Below are positions 23,600 to 34,514 of a stretch of 45,948 nt of DNA, in pieces. Source of the DNA: Fragilaria crotonensis (lineage: Eukaryota; Bacillariophyta; Fragilariophyceae; Fragilariales; Fragilariaceae). Position 1 is the first letter of the stretch. Each line of letters opens with the position of its first letter. A program made the position numbers and the translations under genes. A model generated the notes under the pieces. That model did not search any database and was not told the origin of the DNA. It saw nothing but the letters and a program-made list of their open reading frames with translations. Location of the stretch: NCBI GenBank assembly GCA_022925895.1, contig JAKSYS010000511.1, positions 1 through 45,948 on the forward strand, read 5' to 3'.

Positions 23600-25181
23600 G
23601 TTACAAGCCGGTTGGACAGACAAGTTGCTTTCTACATCGGGATTGCGGGTTGGATCACAACCAACAGTATCGATTTGGAAAGACTGGGTTGTCATTGTCA
23701 ATGGTTTCATCGTACAAAGCGTACTACAGATTCACGTAGGATTTTAATGACTTTAAACTTCCTTAGGGTGAAAATTCTATAACAATAACCATACCATCCA
23801 AGTTTTATTTGTATGATGTCAGTGATGCAACTGCAATTGAGTTCAAACCATTGCTGACTGAGGATGCTGACAAGCTCCTCAAAAGTTGAAAGCAACCATG
23901 CAGTTCTATGAGACTGTTTGCTCCCATTGTTTAGGATTCACCGGTCACCCCATTTGTCATGGACTCGAACAAGGTTGTGTTCCATTGAACCACTGAACGA
24001 CTCCTTCATTCTGAGCGGACATTGTTCCAAACATCAAGTCGGATAGCATGATAACAAAATGTTATCTGCAGGCCTAATGGCCATCATCAAGGAGCATTTC
24101 AGTCATAAGGAGAAAGATGGGAGTGATGAATTGCTAGTAATGTACCATTGGTATGGTAGAAATGTTATTTGCAGGCCTAATGGCCATCATCAAGGAGCAT
24201 TTCAGTCATAAAGGGAAAGTCGAGAGTGATGGGGTACCATTGGTATGGTAGAAATTGCAACACTAAGAAGTAAACGTACCCGGAAAACCCAACTTTTCTG
24301 TACTCTCTCGATAAAGGCCGGGTGCAGACAAGCAACATTTTCCAACGAAACAAGTTTGGGGGTCAGGTTTTCATCGCAAATTTTTGCTGCGGTAAAAGGG
24401 AGGGCTTTATTCATATATAAGGCTAAAGGTCGCCAAAATGTTTCGTTGCTTCTATCATACACTACCTGTACTCATAATAATAGAGTGTACTATAATGACA
24501 CACTGTACGGAAATGTCATGTCTGTCATCTGAAGATTCATGAGATTCGACCTCACCGAATTCTTGTCTACAGAATGGCATACACATACTTTCACATCATG
24601 AATGCCAACTATTCATACATAGAGCACAGATATTTCGTAGAACTGTACTGCAAATATGTATGTTAGATGTGGTGAAAAAATGTAGTAGACCCCATTACCT
24701 TTTTTTACATAATTGAACGATAAGCACTCTCAGTATGGCGTATGATATGTATGTCATATACTAACTTACCACTACTAATCTCTAATCTATGCTACGTTAG
24801 GAGTACGCATGTTTTGCACACATGTTCATACATTTTACATCATGCATTCGAGAAGTAGTATGCGACTGGCACATCTGCTTGAGGTGCAAAAATCTAGCAG
24901 ACCCACTTCATTTGAGATAATGATTCAGAGAGACACATGAACAATTTGCGTAACATAAAAACAGATCGATTAACGTTGCAATTGCATGTCTACAGCATTA
25001 ATATTATTATATAGCTGTAGGTAAAAAATATGAATTGACCATGCGGCCGTCGATATAATTATTGACGGATATCCAAAACTTGCTTGTCCCACGTGCGACA
25101 AGGACGAGGAAACAGAATAGAACTCATAAGTCATTAGCTCCTTGCAAATAAAGCTTTTCGACTTCATAACAGCCAACTATC
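23600..25181. other. Intergenic, upstream of secreted-protein gene
   Basis: Holds the 24,061-24,255 tandem repeat and AT-rich sequence. No gene was recognised. The last few hundred bases presumably contain the promoter of the 25182 gene. Confidence 0.5.
24061..24255 (+). repeat. Two-copy tandem repeat (103 and 92 bp)
   Basis: Each unit begins GTTAT(C/T)TGCAGGCCTAATGG and ends GTACCATTGGTATGGTAGAA. The second copy lacks an internal block of about 11 bases. It is a recent-looking duplication at the upstream edge of the non-LTR remnant. Confidence 0.9.
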
Positions 25182-26381
25182 ATGTTCTTCAGATTGTTAA
25201 TCGTTGCTTCATTCTTCACAATGGCGAACGGCCAAGCTTGTTCCGTATGTGGGGAAGGCTTGGCTGTTACTAAGCCTGACGCGATCTTCACATTTCCAGG
25301 TTATAAAGACACTCCTTGTGGAGAGCTCCAACTGAGTGGAGCGCAAGGCAAGATCCCAATTGACAGATGTCAATACCTTCCAGATTTTGTTGATATATGC
25401 GAATGCGCTCCTGGTGCCTTCCCCCCTGCCGCACCCGCTGCAACAAATGCACCAGTCGCCGTTGCACCAATTGCACCGGCTTTGAGCGCCACGCCTGCAC
25501 CAGTCGAGGCACCAACAATTGGTGGCGCTACCACTCCACCCGTCGCTACTGGCTCGTCGGCACCGGTTGCTGCTGGCTCATCGCCACCGGTTGCTGCTGG
25601 CTCCACTCCACCCGTTGCTGCTGGCTCATCGCCACCGGTTGCGGCTGGCTCCACTCCACCCGTCGCTGCTGGCTCCACTCCACCCGTCGCTGCTGGCTCA
25701 TCACCACCCGTCGCTGCTGGCTCATCACCACCCGTTGCTGCTGGCACCAGTGCACCCGTTGCTGCTGGCACCAGTGCACCCGTTGCTGCTGGCTCCACTC
25801 CACCCGTCGCTGCTGGTTCAACTCCACCGGTGGCGGCTGGTTCCACGCCACCCGTCGCTGCTGGTTCCGCGCCACCCGTCGCTGCTGGCTCAACCCCACC
25901 CGTCGCTGCTGGCACCACTCCGCCCGTCGCTGCTGGCACCACTCCACCCGTCGCTGCTGGCACCACTCCACCCGTCGCTGCTGGCACCACTCCACCCGTC
26001 GCTGCTGGCACCACGCCACCCGTCGCTGCTGGCACCACGCCACCCGTCGCTGCTGGCACCACTCCGCCAGTCGCCGCTGGCACCACTCCGCCAGTCGCCG
26101 CTGGCTCCACTCCGCCAGTCGCTGTACCAGTGACGTCGTCGCCGTCATCTTCACCGATCGCGCCTGTCGAACTCATGCCATCCTCTGATCCACCATCAGT
26201 TGCTCCAGTTATCGAGTCTGAGAATGTAGGTGGCATGAAGAGCATGGGATCGAAGAAAGACCACAAGAAGGCAGGCAAAAAAGATAAGAAGAAGAAAGAG
26301 AAAGAGGACGACAAGAAAGAATCCTTGAAGATTGAAAAGGATGGAAAGAAGGGTAAGGGCGGTAAGGGAAAGAAGCTTTGA
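25182..26381 (+). CDS. Secreted Cys-domain protein with octapeptide repeats
   Basis: A 399-residue intronless gene starting with ATG at 25182. Residues 1-18 form a signal peptide (FFRLLIVASFF core, likely cleavage after NGQA), so the protein enters the secretory pathway. Residues 20-76 hold a small cysteine domain (CSVCGEG, PCGELQ, DRCQYLP, DICECA) that I recall from many diatom secreted proteins. Then come a Pro/Ala hinge and about 24 copies of an eight-residue unit PVAAG(S/T)(T/S)P at about 119-312, mirrored by a 24-bp DNA repeat. The C-terminal 45-50 residues are extremely lysine-rich with Ser, Gly and Asp/Glu. The repeat is like hydroxyproline-rich or mucin-like wall proteins and offers O-glycosylation sites; the polycationic tail resembles the lysine clusters of silica-associated peptides. 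A role in cell wall, frustule or extracellular matrix is inference. Confidence 0.9.
   Translation: MFFRLLIVASFFTMANGQACSVCGEGLAVTKPDAIFTFPGYKDTPCGELQLSGAQGKIPIDRCQYLPDFVDICECAPGAFPPAAPAATNAPVAVAPIAPALSATPAPVEAPTIGGATTPPVATGSSAPVAAGSSPPVAAGSTPPVAAGSSPPVAAGSTPPVAAGSTPPVAAGSSPPVAAGSSPPVAAGTSAPVAAGTSAPVAAGSTPPVAAGSTPPVAAGSTPPVAAGSAPPVAAGSTPPVAAGTTPPVAAGTTPPVAAGTTPPVAAGTTPPVAAGTTPPVAAGTTPPVAAGTTPPVAAGTTPPVAAGSTPPVAVPVTSSPSSSPIAPVELMPSSDPPSVAPVIESENVGGMKSMGSKKDHKKAGKKDKKKKEKEDDKKESLKIEKDGKKGKGGKGKKL
25536..26120 (+). repeat. 24-bp coding minisatellite
   Basis: About 24 tandem copies of a 24-bp unit (consensus around CCACCCGTCGCTGCTGGC plus a variable six bases) inside the secreted-protein gene. 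Runs of identical neighbouring units, eight of the Thr-Thr-Pro type in a row, suggest recent expansion by slippage or unequal crossing-over. Confidence 0.95.
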
Positions 26382-28610
26382 GTCTCCCTTGCATCGGATG
26401 CGCAGCCGTATATTTGTGAAAATCGCCATGCTCGATGTTTTGCCAGGAGCGTCATAGGTGTTGTGCAAATTTACTTCATTGTCCATGATGTTTCTAGAAG
26501 AAGAATAATGGCTACTGGAGACTGGAGTACTCCGAGTACTCGCTATTTAGTTACCAACTAATCAAAAAGTATTCCTCTTCCCCTTGGGCTAGAATTTCGC
26601 CTGCAAGCTGTGTTCTAACTCACCTCAATTGAGTTGAGTGAATAGCGCGTAAAATCGACCCAAAGCGCCACGCGCTCCTGGTACTCTGTCATACATATAT
26701 GATTCGCACACAACGGTTGATGAAACAGTATGATACGCGAGGAGAGTCATCGGCTGTGGAAGAGTCGCCATTTCACTCAGTTCGATTATATCATCCATAA
26801 TGTACTTGTTTTCGACGCTTGATAACGCGTTATGATGCAAAGCAATCAAGGAAATGCCGTTCAGACAATTGTCAATGGTTCGTGGAATTGAGGTCATTGT
26901 AATCGACATAGATCTGTCCTTCAAGGTATAGCGCCACAACAGCCTCGATCATCTGCAGCTCCTGCGACCTAATCTTGCGTCTGGTTATTAAAACACCACA
27001 ACGACAAGCGATGGGAACGAATGTTTCATAGTCATGATTGCGCCAACGCAAAACCATGAGGTTTCCCGGCCCATAAGCTTGGGATCAACAATTACGAATA
27101 GTCAGTGTCTGAGGATTTCCGTTTCACAAATAAAACGAAAAGCAATGGATAACACGACAAGTCGACAAGTTGAACATGGACTTTGGTTCAATTCAATGAG
27201 TTGTTGCGAGAAAGGATATAGCCTTCCGTACGTGCACTTCATATTCAATCATGACTTGAGGGAACGTGATCGGAGTAGCGCTGCCAACAGAAATATACCA
27301 GACATACTCACGGCATTTGATTGTGAAAGTCACTGATCACCCTTTATTGTCGCTCTTGCCGAATGGACTCCTGAACTGCGCGAGTCAAGTTTCGATACAA
27401 TCGTCCCGCATCAAGACTTATGCATCACTCTTGACCTCCTGGATGATTGTATTTTAACTGACCATATCCAATGGCGCCACCAAACCTTGAAGGTTAAGGC
27501 AGACATAATCGTTGGTACTTAACTGCATTGCGATGAAACGAATGAATGACAAGATAGCAATCGACGTGGTACTAGTTTAAGCACAGTATCGGGACGAATT
27601 GTTTTCAGGAGAAATGGGACGACTCCAGATTCCATCCGTTATCGATGTATTCATACACTAAGACTTCTCTTTAGCCACCTATCAAACTGGAAGATAACTG
27701 TATTGGGTAGAGATGTTTTGTAGGGTGTTCCGACGTACCAATGGTTTATCGAAAGATATGGCGAGCGGATGTCTGTATGATTTTTTTGTTCAAGCTTGAC
27801 AATTTTTCCTGAAAACAATTGCTCATACTTTGAATGCATCAACCAAGCAAAAGGCTCGGCAAAGCAAGGATTATGATGACTTATGATCCAAAGCAGGGCA
27901 ACAGCAGAAGTTGTACATGAATTAAGATGTTGAGTTTCATGTTGAGACTGTCATCTGAAGCTGCCACTTTGATGTGCGTTTTGATGTCATGTTGCAAACG
28001 AATTTCCTTGAAAATTTTTACGTGTTTCTACTAACATATTGTACTGCTTTTTTTCGCAGTTTATCGGTGGAGAGCAGCTCATTCTGTGGTGGTCATGCTG
28101 GAGGACGAGGAAATGGTATGCATGAGTAGTCATTTGTACCAACTGTGGACCGCTCGTCGTCGTCGGAAAAGACCTGGCCAGGGGAAGCGCAGACTACCGG
28201 CCGAACCTCCTTCTGTTGAGTAAGGGTGATGCCGACCATTAAGAGGAGGTCGTTTTTCACCGAGTTGCAATGCCTTTTGGAAGTTTGATGATTGAAGGAT
28301 CGGGTATGAGGTTTTGGTTGTGGATCCTTTTGATTGAATGGGGAGGAGTTCCTCCATTGGTACCGTGAGGCATTTCTTGTATACTCTGGATCGCAAGTGA
28401 ACAACGTACACACCTTCCAATAACGCATTTTAGAATTGCAGTCATCTAGATGATTGTTTTAGGGAGTAATATTTGGCAAATGGACTCAATTTTACCATGG
28501 TTGTTGCCTTCATTTGCATCATCTTCGATGCCACCAATTGTTTTCAGGATTTTCTTGGTTTGACAACACGGGCAAAGCTAGGTCGTCCCATTACTATATG
28601 TTAAAAAATA
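26382..28610. other. Intergenic, possible decayed ORFs
   Basis: No gene is confidently supported. Two overlapping minus-strand frames at 26,625-27,057 (with IEAVVALYLEGQIYVDYNDL, then IPRTIDNCLNGISLIALHHN after a frame change) have a leucine/asparagine pattern faintly like a leucine-rich repeat protein. Other frames to 28,430 show nothing recognisable. Confidence 0.35.
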
Positions 28611-28726
28611 GGGGAAATTGCTATCGTACCTGTTATCTATTCCAAAAATTGAAAACACCTGATATCGGCAATAATATACCATATACCCCCTCAAATGACA
28701 ATAATAGCATGCTAACTTTTAATATA
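28611..28726 (+). repeat. Outer MULE left TIR, outer piece
   Basis: The first 116 bp of the left terminal inverted repeat, complementary to about 38,255-38,364. It is cut off by insertion of the inner MULE and resumes at 33985. Its last nine bases (28718-28726) are the left copy of the TTTAATATA target duplication. Confidence 0.9.
28718..28726 (+). repeat. Target-site duplication, inner MULE, left
   Basis: TTTAATATA directly before the inner element's GGGG end. It is identical to 33976-33984; nine bases is the usual length for Mutator insertions. Confidence 0.95.
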
Positions 28727-29145
28727 GGGGAATTTGCAATTTAGTCCATAAATAAGTTTAAAGATTATAAAGTAGTAGTACACACTAGAGAATGACCCTC
28801 TATCTAGTTTTGTACACTATTGCAATATAGTACATTATGATTTCACTATTTCAATACAGTACACGTATTTTGGCCATGATTGCAATATAATCCATATTTT
28901 TATTATAACACCCATTTCTCAATTTCCGCGCCCGCCACGCCACGATTCCGCTGCAGACATGGTACCCCGTCGTGTAGACTAAACATAAATCAACCATGGT
29001 CACTACTTTTTCATGGAGCCGTTCTCCATCATTTATTTTCTGATGATAGGGTCATTGGCTACAAACCTTTTCATTCTGACCCTGTCCATCAACTTTAACA
29101 GTGGTCATAATTCACCTTGGTGCGATGCTCTTGTCACATTGTGTG
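28727..29145 (+). repeat. Inner MULE left TIR
   Basis: A 419-bp terminal inverted repeat, complementary to 33572-33975 with a few substitutions and indels. Its inner boundary lies at CTCTTGTCACATTGTGTG. Confidence 0.95.
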
Positions 29146-29867
29146 CTATCCATGGTGTGTCAAAGATCACTGACAAACAATTCAAGTTTAGAACCAGTAT
29201 TGTTCTACACAACTTCTCGTACACAGTAGAGTGGAGGAGATCTTCGTGTTGGAAAGCAGCACACAATGATAATTGTGCAAATTGAAACCAAGTGGCCATG
29301 AACAACTCGACCGTCATGAAGAATAGTATTGGCCGTGAAGATGTTGATTATAGCAAGGAGTCTGGCTGATGAACAAAGACGTGACAATTCCAACATTGAA
29401 GCCAATTACCATGAAGCTGATGAAGACTATGTCATCAAGGAGGATGATGTAGCTTTGGACAACTACGGCAAGGTTGACATGGAAAGAGTCTTTCCAAACA
29501 CTGATCATGACAACCCAGCCAATTGAGTACATCCACACCAGGGACAGGGCTGGTAGCTAGAGTTCTTTTGGTGGCTGGATTTTTGTCTCAAGGTACCTCG
29601 AAACGAGGTGAACTTAATTCACAGTTGCGATGAAAATGGTGGCGTCCTCGTTGATGTGGAATGCCGTTTCAAGAAAACGGAAGAAGATGACATAACACAC
29701 AGCAAGTAACATGGATGCTGCGGGACATGTAACTAGTAGTACTAGTAACGTTACTTTTGTCATTTGCTTATTCTTGTTCAAGAACTTCTCTTTGGTTACT
29801 TGAGTTGTCACTTTCCTCTTCAAGTGCGTCTAGTGCATCTAGAGCGTCTTCATATTGCTCCTCTTCA
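29146..29867. other. Unidentified interior of inner MULE
   Basis: Between the left TIR and the transposase tail. The plus strand has an Asp/Asn/Glu-rich frame at about 29,329-29,526 without ATG at its start and a protein-like stretch near 29,625-29,690. Neither matches a family I recognise. It may be 3' untranslated sequence of the transposase or captured DNA. Confidence 0.4.
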
Positions 29868-30140
29868 CTATGATTGTGTGTTAGTCTTCATGTTGCTTCT
29901 CTTTGCTATGCTCGTAATCAAAGTTTTTGTTGCTTCCATCAGCCTTCGCGTCGGGAAGCAATCTCTTTTCCCGGGCGTTAGGGGCCCGGAATTTGGAAAT
30001 GTCCTCTTATTGTGACCTCGGCGGTCGCAGTTTGAACAGATGATTGGAGAATCTTTACCCAGTTGGTATTTCAGCACTTCGATGCCAAATTCTCTTGGTT
30101 TTGGGGCGCGCAGCTCCACGCTTCTTAACAATTGGCTGGC
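29868..30140 (-). pseudogene. Inner MULE transposase, zinc-knuckle tail
   Basis: Two minus-strand frames give KKRGAARPKTKRIWHRSAE and, after a shift near 30,060, SPIICSNCDRRGHNKRTF. The second is a CX2CX4HX4C zinc knuckle whose last Cys is replaced by Phe. The same arrangement (Arg/Pro/Lys linker then knuckle) ends the outer MULE transposase at 34,515-34,745, which supports the assignment. The upstream part of the gene resumes only after the copia fragment, near 32.4 kb. Confidence 0.7.
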
Positions 30141-30149
30141 GGAAGCATT

Positions 30150-32440
30150 TTGCCATCAGATTTCAAAGAGTCCGTGCTCACCGGAGGAGAACTACCCGGA
30201 TTTGGCCGAAGCATTCAGCGCTTGCAAGTTGGTTGAAGTCAAGAAGGATCCAGAGTTGTGGTTCAACGACTTGGATCATCTCAACATGCGCATCGGGAGG
30301 ATCAACGCAAAGTATGAGAAGGATGAGCTCCAAATGAAGTCACACATCATGAATTCTATGTTGACGGGCTATGACCCTGTGATTGTGAAGTTCCGTGGCG
30401 AGTTGGCGGATACTACGTTGACCAAGCTTCGCAAGGAGATTGTTTTGCAGTGTAAGTCTTTGTTAAAGGTTAAAGGAAAGTCTACCTCGGAATCGGCATT
30501 GATGGCGAACATGAACAAGCATCCCTACAAGAAGTTCAAAGGGATCTGCAGAAACTGTGGAAAGATCGGCCATAAGGCGGCAGAGTGTCGTTCAAAAGCG
30601 GTTGAAGGCAGCGACGAGGTTGGTGGAAAGGGAAAGACCTCTAGCGCCAAGTCAAACGTTACTTGCTACAACTGTGGCGAGAAAGGTCACTACTCGAACA
30701 AGTGCACTAAGCCTAAGAAGAGTAAGGCTACAAGTGATCCTACTTCGGATATGGCTATGTTTGTGGGTGTCACCGGAGTTGTGGAGAAAGAATGGGATGA
30801 AAAGGACAATCAGAAGGAGAGAAATGGCGGTGAAATCAACAATTGGCAGGATTCTGAGTTATTCAGTTTTGAGCAAACTTGTGGAGACATTCATACCGAC
30901 TTTGATGTGGCATTCGAACGTCCTGTGATCATGACCACGACTGCGGAGGATGTCCATACGGAAATTGTCGAATCCACAGCTTTGACTGTTATCAATCACC
31001 CTCGTGGCAATTATGCCGGTCATCAAGTTTCGAACGAATTTGTCGGATCTTCTGGTACAGATAACACGGAGGAATGGCTTCTCGATTCAGGAGCTACGTC
31101 GGGAGTTACATACGATAAAACTCTTATGACCGACATGCGCCCCTCTAATCGGAAAATTGAAATTGGTAATGGAGACATGGTTGAGACGCTCGGACAGGGA
31201 ACAGTGACACTGACGGACAATGACGGAACGCTTGTGTCCTTCACAGATGTGTACTACGCCCCTGCGTTTACCAAGCATATTGTCAGCTTTCGCCAGCTCA
31301 TCGAGAACAATTGGAGCTTAAGCAAAGTTACCCGTAATGAATTTGTCTGGGATACGCCGATGTCTACTGCACCAGTTCGGTTCAAGATAAACGATAAGGA
31401 CAGACTGTGCTATTTTGACGGGACTCGAACGCCCGGACCACATGACAGGGAGTCAGTAAATAATTTAACGGCTTCACCCGTGACTCTCGATATCAATGTT
31501 GCACATGGCTTGTTGGGACATCCTGACACTCGTACGGTGAATGCTATGGCCGCGAAACAAGGTTGGACATTGACTGGGACAGTGAAACCATGTGGTTCGT
31601 GCGCTCTCGCAAAAGCACGCGCCAAGACGGTTCCTAAGTCTACGTTGACAAAGGCCAAGGCTCCCGGAGAACGACTTTTCTTGGACATTTCGGGCCCTTA
31701 TTCGGACTCTTTGAACCAGAACAAGTATTGGCTTCGCATCGTGGACGACCATACAAGATTCAGTTGGGACTGCTTTCTACCAAAGAAGAGCGGTATCCAT
31801 ATTCCGTTGGCAAATTACTTAAGATGAATAAAGCAGCGGGCAAACAATGCAAGTTCCTTCGGTGCGACAATGCAGGTGAAAATGAGTCTTATGTACAGGA
31901 GCTCTGTTCCAAATATGATGTGGAATTGGAAATGACCGCTCCCAACACGCCTCAGATGATGACGGTGTCGATGGCAACGGTGCTATTGTACCACGCGACA
32001 ACACTGCAACTACAAAAACTATCTGTTCGATCGAATCGTGTGATAGCTATGTCCTGGACGATGATGATCTTGGTTGGACAGTTGTGAACAGAGGTTCAAA
32101 CAAGTCCAAGACCAAGACCTGACATAAGGATTTATGCCAAGAGGCTTGCAAGAGTTGGAAAGCCTTTATAGGCATATGTGCCAATGGATCTGGGGTTAGA
32201 TTAACCCAGTGGGATTACTTTCAGCCTTGGAGTTGGTCTTGTTCCAACTTGGACTTAAGGAAAGTGGTCTTGTGTTTGTTCTGCTTGTACTGGATGAGAT
32301 GTGTGGTTAATCTTGGGAGCTTTTGGAGTCCAGGAACAAGATTGGAATAGATCTAGAAAGTGTAATTTCTAGAACTCACAATATTCAAAAACAGGATCTA
32401 GTAGCGTCAAGTTCACTACTGGATAGAGAGTCTACGGTAT
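30150..32440 (+). mobile_element. Ty1/copia fragment without LTRs
   Basis: Plus-strand gag, protease and part of integrase, then the extreme C-terminus of the polyprotein, with RT and RNase H missing. No 5' LTR precedes gag: MULE-derived sequence is readable up to about 30,140. The 300 bases after the stop (32,123-32,440) may be a piece of 3' LTR, but no second copy exists in the window. The fragment lies in the opposite orientation to the MULE transposase that it splits. Junction positions are estimates to within about 40 bases. Confidence 0.75.
30170..32122 (+). pseudogene. Copia gag-pol, truncated
   Basis: An open frame from about 30,170 to 31,827 reads gag (DPELWFNDLDHLNMRIGRI), two CCHC zinc knuckles (CRNCGKIGHKAAEC near 30,547 and CYNCGEKGHYSNKC near 30,664), aspartic protease (LLDSGAT near 31,080), and integrase zinc finger (HGLLGH, then CGSCALAKA). 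The start of the integrase core follows (LFLDISGPYSD, IVDDHTRFSW). A frameshift near 31,800 leads to LRCDNAGENESYV (integrase core). A second shift near 31,960 jumps to an acidic C-terminal tail ending with TGA at 32,120-32,122. The later integrase, RT and RNase H are absent, so an internal deletion of more than 2 kb relative to a complete copia is inferred. Confidence 0.85.
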
Positions 32441-33525
32441 TGGGAATCAGAGATGTTTAACACCTGCTGACAAACAATGGGGCATGCTTCCTTTAGATAC
32501 TTCAACATCTGAACCCAAGTTTGCCAATCCTCATTGCTGGCAATCATGAAACCAATGGGGAATACATTGTTCTTGTCCCCTGGTGTCAGAACAGATGCAA
32601 CATGTAATGTTCCCTTGAATTCACTGCAAAGGTGGGTAGCATCAAGGAAAATCACCGGTCTCACACTTAAGAGCATATTTCACAAATCCACGAAGGAGGT
32701 GAATGCTCTGAATCTCAAAGGTTGGCAAACATGTGAACCCAATCAGCACTGACCCTGGCTTTGTTCTTTCAAGCTCCTCAATGCAAGATCCAACCAGCTG
32801 AATGCTCTTGCAGTCCAACCTTTTGGTTATCAGCCATGGTGGTGTCCCGGTTGACGGCACGCCATAGTGTGTTGGACGAAACGACTTGGGAATCGTCTTT
32901 TTGTTTGCCATTGTCCTCACAACGTGATTTCCTTCCATCAGGCTGCAAGTGGTGCACAATGAACTCCAGCATGGATTGTCTTCATCCTCCTAGAGATAGC
33001 ATACTACATACCATCACTCCTGGTGTGCCTCAAGGCACGAATCCCAAGCAAATGGACAGTTGATGTGTTCCCTGCATTGATAGAACCGAAATTTCCCATT
33101 GATGGAACGCTTGATGCGCAAGATTTTGCCAGTTTTTTGTACATAGATTTCCACGAGAGGGTTGATGTGTTCCATCTTTGCAAAGGAGTCAACGTTGGCT
33201 TCCGCCATCACCTTGTACTAGAAGGTAGTGTCCGACAGGAATCATACACCCGTAAGATCACTTTCCTCCGTCTTGGAAGAAGTGGACACCACTGGGGCAT
33301 TGATGACCAACTCATTGGGAAGTTGTTTTGCCTCAAAATGCTGGTTGACGGCTTCCTGCAACAAATCCTCCATCTCTCCGGACTCGAGGGACACATCGGA
33401 GTCATGATGTCCGTTGTTGCACTCTTTGTGTTCAACGGCTTTCCTGCTGGGGCTCTTCGAAACAACTTTGTCGGCTCCACCTGCTCGGTTTTGCCAGTTT
33501 GATCAATAAGCAACAATATCGGCAT
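32416..33525 (-). pseudogene. Inner MULE transposase, 5' part
   Basis: From its 5' end near 33.5 kb the minus strand encodes a low-complexity start. Then come FAKMEHINPLVEIY and GKFRFYQCREHINCPFAW (33,014-33,211), which resemble the Cys/His N-terminal DNA-binding domain of MULE and FAR1 proteins (WRKY-GCM1 fold). A linker follows, then RPVIFLDATHLCSEFKGTLH with PIGFMIAS (32,416-32,676), the first Asp region of the MULE DDE domain, here intact. Frameshifts separate the blocks. The gene is cut at about 32,440, where copia-derived sequence begins; the rest of the DDE domain and the SWIM finger were not found. Confidence 0.75.
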
Positions 33526-33571
33526 CAGAATCTGATGGATGGTAACCAGCCAGCCCGTAGAATTATTGCAT

Positions 33572-33975
33572 CACACAATGTGACAAGAGCATCGCACCAA
33601 GGTGAATTATGACCACTGTTAAAGTTGATGGACAGGGTCAGAATGAAAAGGTTTGTAGCCAACAATGCCATCATCAGAAAATAAATGATGGAGAACGGCT
33701 CCATGAAAAAGTAGTGACCATGGTTGATTTATGTTTGATCTACACAACGGGGTACCATATCTTCAGTGGAACCTTGGCGTGGCGGGCGCGGAAATTGAGA
33801 AATGGGTGTTACAATTAAAAAATGGACTACACAGCAAACATGGCCAAAACATGTGTACTTTATTGAAATAGTGAAATCATAATGTACTATATTGCAATAG
33901 TGTACAAAGCTAGATAGAGGGTCATTGTACTTTATAATCTTTAAACTTATTAAAGGACTAAATTGCAATTTCCCC
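33572..33975 (-). repeat. Inner MULE right TIR
   Basis: A 404-bp inverted copy of the left TIR. It starts just upstream of the 5' end of the transposase remnant, so the transposase promoter would lie in it. Confidence 0.95.
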
Positions 33976-33984
33976 TTTAATATA
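33976..33984 (+). repeat. Target-site duplication, inner MULE, right
   Basis: TTTAATATA directly after the inner element's CCCC end, a perfect copy of 28718-28726. Confidence 0.95.
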
Positions 33985-34435
33985 TCAATAACACCTATTA
34001 TCTTTTTGCCGTTTTTTCAATATCACCATTTATGTTTTACACAATTTGCAATATCACCTGTTATTATTTGCAATAACACCTGTTTCAATTGTGCCAATTT
34101 CAACTCCACGCAAATTATCATACCCCATAATGTAGAATGCCAACCCATTGACACGCTTTCAAGCGTAAGGATCTCATGCATTGCTTAGCATTATCATGTG
34201 CTTCACACTAATGAAATAAGCTGTGTTATTCCATTGACAAGGCTTGGCGGGTTGGTGTGAGGAAGTATGTGGTCATCTTGTGTGCTCTTGGGTACATTCT
34301 GGTTGCATTGTCATATGTCTTCAGATTTCTTGGGCTTGAGACCGGCCAGTAACAAAAAATCGCTCGTATACAGTGCTGTACAAATGTACATGGACAATCT
34401 TTTATGACACCAAGTGACACAACACAATCTCATCA
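33985..34435 (+). repeat. Outer MULE left TIR, inner piece
   Basis: The rest of the left TIR, complementary to about 37,810-38,255. Identity is high but not perfect; for example TGACACCAAGTGACACAACA is shared near the inner boundary. Confidence 0.9.
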
Positions 34436-34514
34436 TGAAGTAGCTCTTCTTCATGATCAAGAGCAACAGCCACAACACCACATATACATGCAACTTGAAC
34501 TACTTTAAGAGCAA

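Larger units (their letters stand above)
28727..33975 (-). mobile_element. Inner MULE with copia fragment inside
   Basis: A 5,249-bp element bounded by TIRs of 419 bp (28727-29145) and 404 bp (33572-33975) beginning GGGGAA(T/A)TTGCAATTTAGTC, and by a perfect 9-bp duplication. Its minus-strand transposase gene is broken in two: zinc-binding and DDE parts at 32.4-33.5 kb and the zinc-knuckle tail at 29.87-30.14 kb. A Ty1/copia gag-pol fragment lies between them. The stretch 29,146-29,867 is unidentified. Its terminal bases resemble those of the outer MULE, so the two belong to related families. Confidence 0.9.

Noticed and set aside
25370-26455. Long antisense open frames across the repeat gene
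   Set aside because: They are produced by the 24-bp repeat being open in several frames. Only the plus-strand frame has a signal peptide, a Cys domain and non-repeat ends.
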